64,000 nt of DNA from Janibacter limosus NBRC 16128 (lineage in GTDB: Bacteria; Actinomycetota; Actinomycetes; Actinomycetales; Dermatophilaceae): NCBI RefSeq assembly GCF_001570985.1, contig NZ_BCSS01000001.1, positions 62,001 to 126,000 on the forward strand. Direction: 5' to 3'. Both the position numbers and the translations under genes were made by a program. The notes beneath the pieces were generated by a model that worked only from the letters and a program-made list of their open reading frames with translations, did no database searches and was not told the origin of the DNA. This document shows positions 60,187 to 64,000 of the stretch, in pieces; within the stretch, counting starts at the first letter, position 1, and each line of letters starts with the position of its first letter.

Positions 60187-61053
60187 TCACGAGGCGGTGA
60201 TGCCAGCGACCTCCGTCGCCACCTCACGCGCACGAGCGCGCAGGGCGGCCACGTCCGGACCTGCACGCAGGACATCGCGGCTGCTGCTGGCCAGGACCTG
60301 GGGCAGGGCCCCGGCAAAGACCGAGCGCACGTCGGCCGCAGTGGCACCCTGCGCACCCAGACCGGGCGCCAGGACCGGGCCGGCCATGGCGGGCAGGTCG
60401 ACACCGAGGTCCCGCACCGCCGAGCCCACCGTCGCACCGACCACCAGGCCGACGCTGCCGAGCTCGCCGCGCCCGAGGGCCTCCGCATTGTCGGCAGCGG
60501 CGTCATCGGCGATCGCTCCCGCGACGGAGCGGCCGTCGGACAGGCGCGCGTGCTGGACCTGCGCCCCCTCGGGGTTGGAGGTCAGGGCCAGGACGAAGAC
60601 CCCACGACCGGTCGCGTGCGCCAGGTCGATGGCCGGACGCAGCGAGCCGTACCCGAGATAGGGGCTGAGCGTGATGGCGTCCGCGGCCGCAGGCGCGTCC
60701 TTGCCGAGGAAGGCTTCGCCATAGGCCTCGACGGTCGTGCCGATGTCGCCGCGCTTGACGTCGAGCACCGTGAGCGTGCCGGCGTCGCGCAGGTCGGTGA
60801 GGGCCCGCTCGAGGAGGGCCACCCCCTTCGCCCCGAAGACCTCGAAGAAGGCCGACTGTGGCTTCACCGCGGCGACGACCCCGCCGAAGGCCTCGACGCA
60901 GGTCATCGTGAAGCGCTCGACGCCGGCGAGGTCGTAGGTCAGGCCCCACGACTCGACGAGCCCGCGGTGCGGGTCGATGCCGGCGCAGAGCGGACCGTGC
61001 TGCACCATGGCGGTCTGCAGTCGTGCACCGAAGGGAGCGGTGTCGGTGCTCAT
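60187..61053 (-). CDS. pyrF: Orotidine 5'-phosphate decarboxylase
   Basis: A 288-aa type 2 enzyme making UMP. CAGIDPHRGLVESWGL, VKPQSAFFEVFGA and TVLDVKRGDIGTTVEAYG with the catalytic lysine are intact; VLAPGLGAQG is the phosphate loop. ATG 61053 overlaps the pyrD stop by ATGA. Confidence 0.96.
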   Translation of the reverse strand: MSTDTAPFGARLQTAMVQHGPLCAGIDPHRGLVESWGLTYDLAGVERFTMTCVEAFGGVVAAVKPQSAFFEVFGAKGVALLERALTDLRDAGTLTVLDVKRGDIGTTVEAYGEAFLGKDAPAAADAITLSPYLGYGSLRPAIDLAHATGRGVFVLALTSNPEGAQVQHARLSDGRSVAGAIADDAAADNAEALGRGELGSVGLVVGATVGSAVRDLGVDLPAMAGPVLAPGLGAQGATAADVRSVFAGALPQVLASSSRDVLRAGPDVAALRARAREVATEVAGITAS

Positions 61054-62030
61054 GGGGTGAACCTCTCGTGGGCGATGCCGACGACATCGGACAGTCGGGT
61101 GAAACCGCGCTCGGCGATGAGCTGCTCGAGCTCACGACCGACCCGCTCGGGTGCCGTCGGGTCGTTGAAGGCAGCGGTCCCGACCTGGATCGCGCTCGCT
61201 CCGGCAGCGACCAGCTCGAGGGCATCGCGGCCGTGCCGCACTCCCCCGACGCCGACGATGGGCACGGTCTTGATCCGGCCGGCACGCATCGCTCCGGCGA
61301 CCTGCCACACCGCGCGCACGGCCATCGGACGGATCGCCGGACCGGACAGGCCACCGGTCGCGGCGATGAGGTGCGGACGCAGTCGGTCGATGTCGATCGC
61401 CACGCCCAGCGTGGTGTTGATCATCGTCAGCCCGTGGGCTCCGGCCTTGAGGACGGTGTCGGCGATCCCGACGATGTCGGTGACATCAGGGCTGAGCTTG
61501 GCGAGCATCGGGATCCCCCGCGGGACCTCTTCGCGCACGAGCGTCATGACCTTGTGCGAGCTCGCCGGGTCGCAGGCGAAGACGAGCCCGCGATTGGCGA
61601 CATTGGGGCAGGAGATGTTGACCTCGATGGCCGCCACGGCGCTCGCGTACCGGCTGCGCACGATCGCCTTGGCGACATTGGCGAACTCCGACGCGGTGCT
61701 GCCCGCGATGGACACGATGACGCGGGCACCGATCGAGTGCAGCCACGCGAGGTCCTCCTCGACGAAGGCCTGGACTCCCGGACTCTGCAGGCCGATCGAG
61801 TTGAGCATCCCGGACGGGGTCTCGGCCATGCGCGGCGTGCCCCGGCCGGACACCGGCTGGGACTTCACCGACTTGGTGACGAAGGCTCCCAGCTGGGTGA
61901 TGTCGATGAATCGGTGCATCTCGCGGCCGTTGGCCGCGCATCCGCTCGCCGTCATCATCGGGTTGGGCAGGCGGACGCCGGCCAGGTCGAGCGACATGTC
62001 CACGGCCGAAGGGGGTGACACAGCAGTCAT
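61050..62030 (-). CDS. pyrD: Dihydroorotate dehydrogenase B, catalytic subunit
   Basis: A 326-aa FMN enzyme of class 1B. PNPMMTASGCAANGREM, KSVKSQPVSGRGTPRM, IEVNISCPNVANRG and VPIVGVGGVRHGRDALEL carry FMN and substrate residues. It works with PyrK, which passes electrons to NAD. ATG 62030 shares one base with the pyrK stop (TGATG). Confidence 0.95.
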   Translation of the reverse strand: MTAVSPPSAVDMSLDLAGVRLPNPMMTASGCAANGREMHRFIDITQLGAFVTKSVKSQPVSGRGTPRMAETPSGMLNSIGLQSPGVQAFVEEDLAWLHSIGARVIVSIAGSTASEFANVAKAIVRSRYASAVAAIEVNISCPNVANRGLVFACDPASSHKVMTLVREEVPRGIPMLAKLSPDVTDIVGIADTVLKAGAHGLTMINTTLGVAIDIDRLRPHLIAATGGLSGPAIRPMAVRAVWQVAGAMRAGRIKTVPIVGVGGVRHGRDALELVAAGASAIQVGTAAFNDPTAPERVGRELEQLIAERGFTRLSDVVGIAHERFTP

Positions 62031-62929
62031 CAGCGCGCCTCCTTGGGGGCACCGACGGCGTCGGCCGGAACCCGGCACAGTCCGTCGTCGAAGGCCTCCC
62101 AGCGCACCCGGTCGCCCCGGAAGACCGGGCCTTCCAAGCAGCTGCGGACCATCTTGGTGGTGCCGTGCTGGTCGGTGACCGGCATGACGCAGGTCATGCA
62201 GATGCCGACACCGCAGGCCATGGCCTCCTCGACCGCGACCTGGGCGACGATGCCGTGGTCGGCGGCGATCGCGCTCATCGAGCGCAGCATGCCCATCGGT
62301 CCGCACCCGTAGAGCACCCCGGCGCCGGTGCGGGCGATGAGGTCGGGCAGGACATCCGAGACCCAGCCTTGGGTGCCGGCGGATCCGTCATCGGTCGTCA
62401 CGGTGACGCCGTCAGCGACCCGGCGCGCCTCGACGACCCCGAAGAGCCGATCAGCCGAGGCCGCACCGAGCACGATCTCGACGGGGCACCCGCGCTCGCG
62501 CAGCTGCTCGGCGAGCCAGAAGAGCGGAGCGGAGCCGTAGCCACCGCCGACGAGGATGCACGGGACCGGCTGCGACGGCAGGGGGAAGCCCTTGCCAAGG
62601 GGCCCGATGACGCTGACGCTCTGCCCCGGCTCGAGCCGGGTGATCTCCTGGGTGCCCGGTCCGGCCGCGGCGACGACCACCTCGGTCGTCGCCCCGTAGG
62701 TCCCGGCAGGGCTGACCCGGTGGATGGAGAAGCTGCGACGCAGGAGCATCGAGCTCGTGCCGTCGCCGACCGCCAGGGCCACGAACTGACCGGGACGGGC
62801 GATCTCCGCGAGCCCGGGCGTCACGAGCGTCAGGTGCCGGTAGGCCCCCACCGCCGTGTTGCCGAGGACCTCGGCGTCGACCTGGACGACTCCCGCACCC
62901 TCACGTGCCGCGATGGTGCGTGCCGTCAC
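62030..62929 (-). CDS. pyrK: Dihydroorotate dehydrogenase electron transfer subunit
   Basis: A 299-aa FAD and 2Fe-2S protein. [11 protein letters not shown] binds [19 protein letters not shown] binds NAD, and [18 protein letters not shown] plus [10 protein letters not shown] supply the four cluster cysteines. GTG 62929 overlaps the carB stop by GTGA. Confidence 0.93.
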   Translation of the reverse strand: MTARTIAAREGAGVVQVDAEVLGNTAVGAYRHLTLVTPGLAEIARPGQFVALAVGDGTSSMLLRRSFSIHRVSPAGTYGATTEVVVAAAGPGTQEITRLEPGQSVSVIGPLGKGFPLPSQPVPCILVGGGYGSAPLFWLAEQLRERGCPVEIVLGAASADRLFGVVEARRVADGVTVTTDDGSAGTQGWVSDVLPDLIARTGAGVLYGCGPMGMLRSMSAIAADHGIVAQVAVEEAMACGVGICMTCVMPVTDQHGTTKMVRSCLEGPVFRGDRVRWEAFDDGLCRVPADAVGAPKEAR

Positions 62930-64000
62930 CGGCCCACCCCGTACAGGTCGAGGTCGCGCGCGTGCTCCTGCAGGGGCTTGACCCGCAGCTCGCCGTTGAT
63001 GCGTGCCTCGATCGACTGCACCGCTGCACCGAGCTGCTGGACCGTGGTGACGATCGGCTTGTCCATGGCGGTCGTCGCGGCCCGGATGGCGTAACCGTCG
63101 GCCCGGGCGTTCTGCCCGGACGGGGTGTTGAAGACGACGTCGATCTCGCCGGCGAGGATCCGGTCGACGACGCTTTCCTCGCCTTCGACCCGCTCCGAGT
63201 GCTTGGTGACGACCTCGCACTCGATCGCGTTGCGGCGCAGGACATCGGCGGTGCCTTGCGTGGCGAGGATGGTGAAACCGAGGTCGGCCAGACGCTTGAT
63301 CGGGAAGATCATCGCGCGCTTGTCCCGGTTGGCGACCGAGACGAAGACCCGCCCCGTCGTCGGCAGGCCGCTCGAGAGGGACCCGAGCTGGCTCTTGGCG
63401 AAGGCGGCGCCGAAGTCGGCGTCGATACCCATGACCTCCCCGGTGGAGCGCATCTCGGGACCGAGCAGGGAGTCGACGACATCGCCCTCCTTGGTGCGGA
63501 AGCGCTTGAAGGGCAGCACGGCCTCCTTGACGGACATCGGCGCGTGGGCCGGCATCGAACCACCGTCGGCGTGACGCGGCAGCATGCCCTCGTCCTTGAG
63601 CTCGGCGATGCTCGTGCCGAGCATGACCCGGGCCGCGGCCTTGGCCAGGGGGACGCCCGTGGCCTTGGCGACGAAGGGGACGGTGCGCGAGGCGCGCGGG
63701 TTGGCCTCGAGGACGTAGAGGACGTCCTGGGCGAGTGCGAACTGGACATTCATCAGGCCGCGGACCCCGATGCCCTCGGCGAGGGCGAGCGTCGCCTCGC
63801 GCACCCGCTGCAGCTCCGAGGTACCGAGCGTTGCCGGCGGCAGGGTGCAGCTCGAGTCGCCGGAGTGGATCCCGGCCTCCTCGATGTGCTCCATGATCCC
63901 GCCGAGGTACATCTCCTTGCCGTCGTACAGCGCGTCGACGTCGATCTCGATGGCGTCGTCGAGGAAGCGGTCGACGAGGATCGGGTGCTCGGGGCTGGCG
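62926..64000 (-). CDS. carB: Carbamoyl phosphate synthase large subunit, C-terminal part (gene runs off the window)
   Basis: About 357 C-terminal residues of the roughly 1100-aa enzyme that makes carbamoyl phosphate for pyrimidines and arginine. The visible part starts within the second ATP-grasp domain ([49 protein letters not shown]) and ends with the MGS-like allosteric domain ([35 protein letters not shown]). The frame is open to base 64000. It leads into pyrK by GTGA overlap. Confidence 0.96.
   Translation of the reverse strand, partial: ASPEHPILVDRFLDDAIEIDVDALYDGKEMYLGGIMEHIEEAGIHSGDSSCTLPPATLGTSELQRVREATLALAEGIGVRGLMNVQFALAQDVLYVLEANPRASRTVPFVAKATGVPLAKAAARVMLGTSIAELKDEGMLPRHADGGSMPAHAPMSVKEAVLPFKRFRTKEGDVVDSLLGPEMRSTGEVMGIDADFGAAFAKSQLGSLSSGLPTTGRVFVSVANRDKRAMIFPIKRLADLGFTILATQGTADVLRRNAIECEVVTKHSERVEGEESVVDRILAGEIDVVFNTPSGQNARADGYAIRAATTAMDKPIVTTVQQLGAAVQSIEARINGELRVKPLQEHARDLDLYGVGR

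Overview
The window comes from the chromosome of a high-GC actinobacterium. Codon third positions are almost all G or C, GTG starts are common, and the housekeeping gene order (hisG-hisE, hisF, hisI-trpE-trpC-trpB-trpA, lgt, pyk, pdtaR, polA and carB-pyrK-pyrD-pyrF-mihF-gmk-rpoZ-coaBC-metK-priA-fmt-rsmB-rpe) is the one known from Mycobacterium, Streptomyces and Micrococcales. An actinobacterial integration host factor, an ANTAR response regulator of the PdtaR type and a TIGR03085 protein agree with this. The exact genus is inference; a member of the Intrasporangiaceae (Janibacter-like) would fit. Genes are packed tightly: no stretch longer than about 230 bases lacks a gene, and many neighbours overlap by ATGA or GTGA.

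Bases 1 to about 23,640 form a cell-envelope glycan locus. It holds two heptose genes (gmhA, cut by the window edge, and hddA), an AT3 O-acyltransferase, two very large AftD-like GT-C proteins (1348 and 1408 aa, each with discoidin-like sugar-binding modules), a third 564-aa multi-spanning protein, GT2 and two GT4 glycosyltransferases, two SAM methyltransferases, a Wzx-like flippase, an OatA-like AT3-SGNH acyltransferase, a sugar-1-phosphate nucleotidyltransferase and an FkbM methyltransferase. A 51-aa membrane peptide gene and a 226-aa membrane protein of unknown role sit inside it. Together they look like a pathway that makes an activated heptose, builds a lipid-linked glycan, flips it, and decorates it with acyl and methyl groups outside the membrane.

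Bases 23,640 to 31,600 hold polA, a hotdog thioesterase, another multi-spanning protein, a DUF554 protein, pdtaR, tRNA-Leu(CAA) and pyk. Bases 31,600 to 37,660 are gltBD, preceded by a 29-bp palindrome that covers the predicted -35 region. Bases 37,740 to 49,000 are lgt, a DsbA-like and a MauE/DoxX-like redox pair, the trp operon fused by overlaps to hisI, then hisF, hisG and hisE with small genes between. At 49,000 to 49,865 a PnuC-family transporter lies behind an FMN riboswitch, so it is probably the riboflavin importer RibM. A 29-bp tandem repeat that can fold into hairpins (50,574 to 50,685) separates this half from a long minus-strand housekeeping run, rpe to carB, that leaves the window.

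Many genes carry a TAnnnT hexamer 6 to 8 bases before the start codon, the signature of leaderless transcription, and this helped fix several starts. No mobile element, phage, CRISPR array or rRNA was seen.
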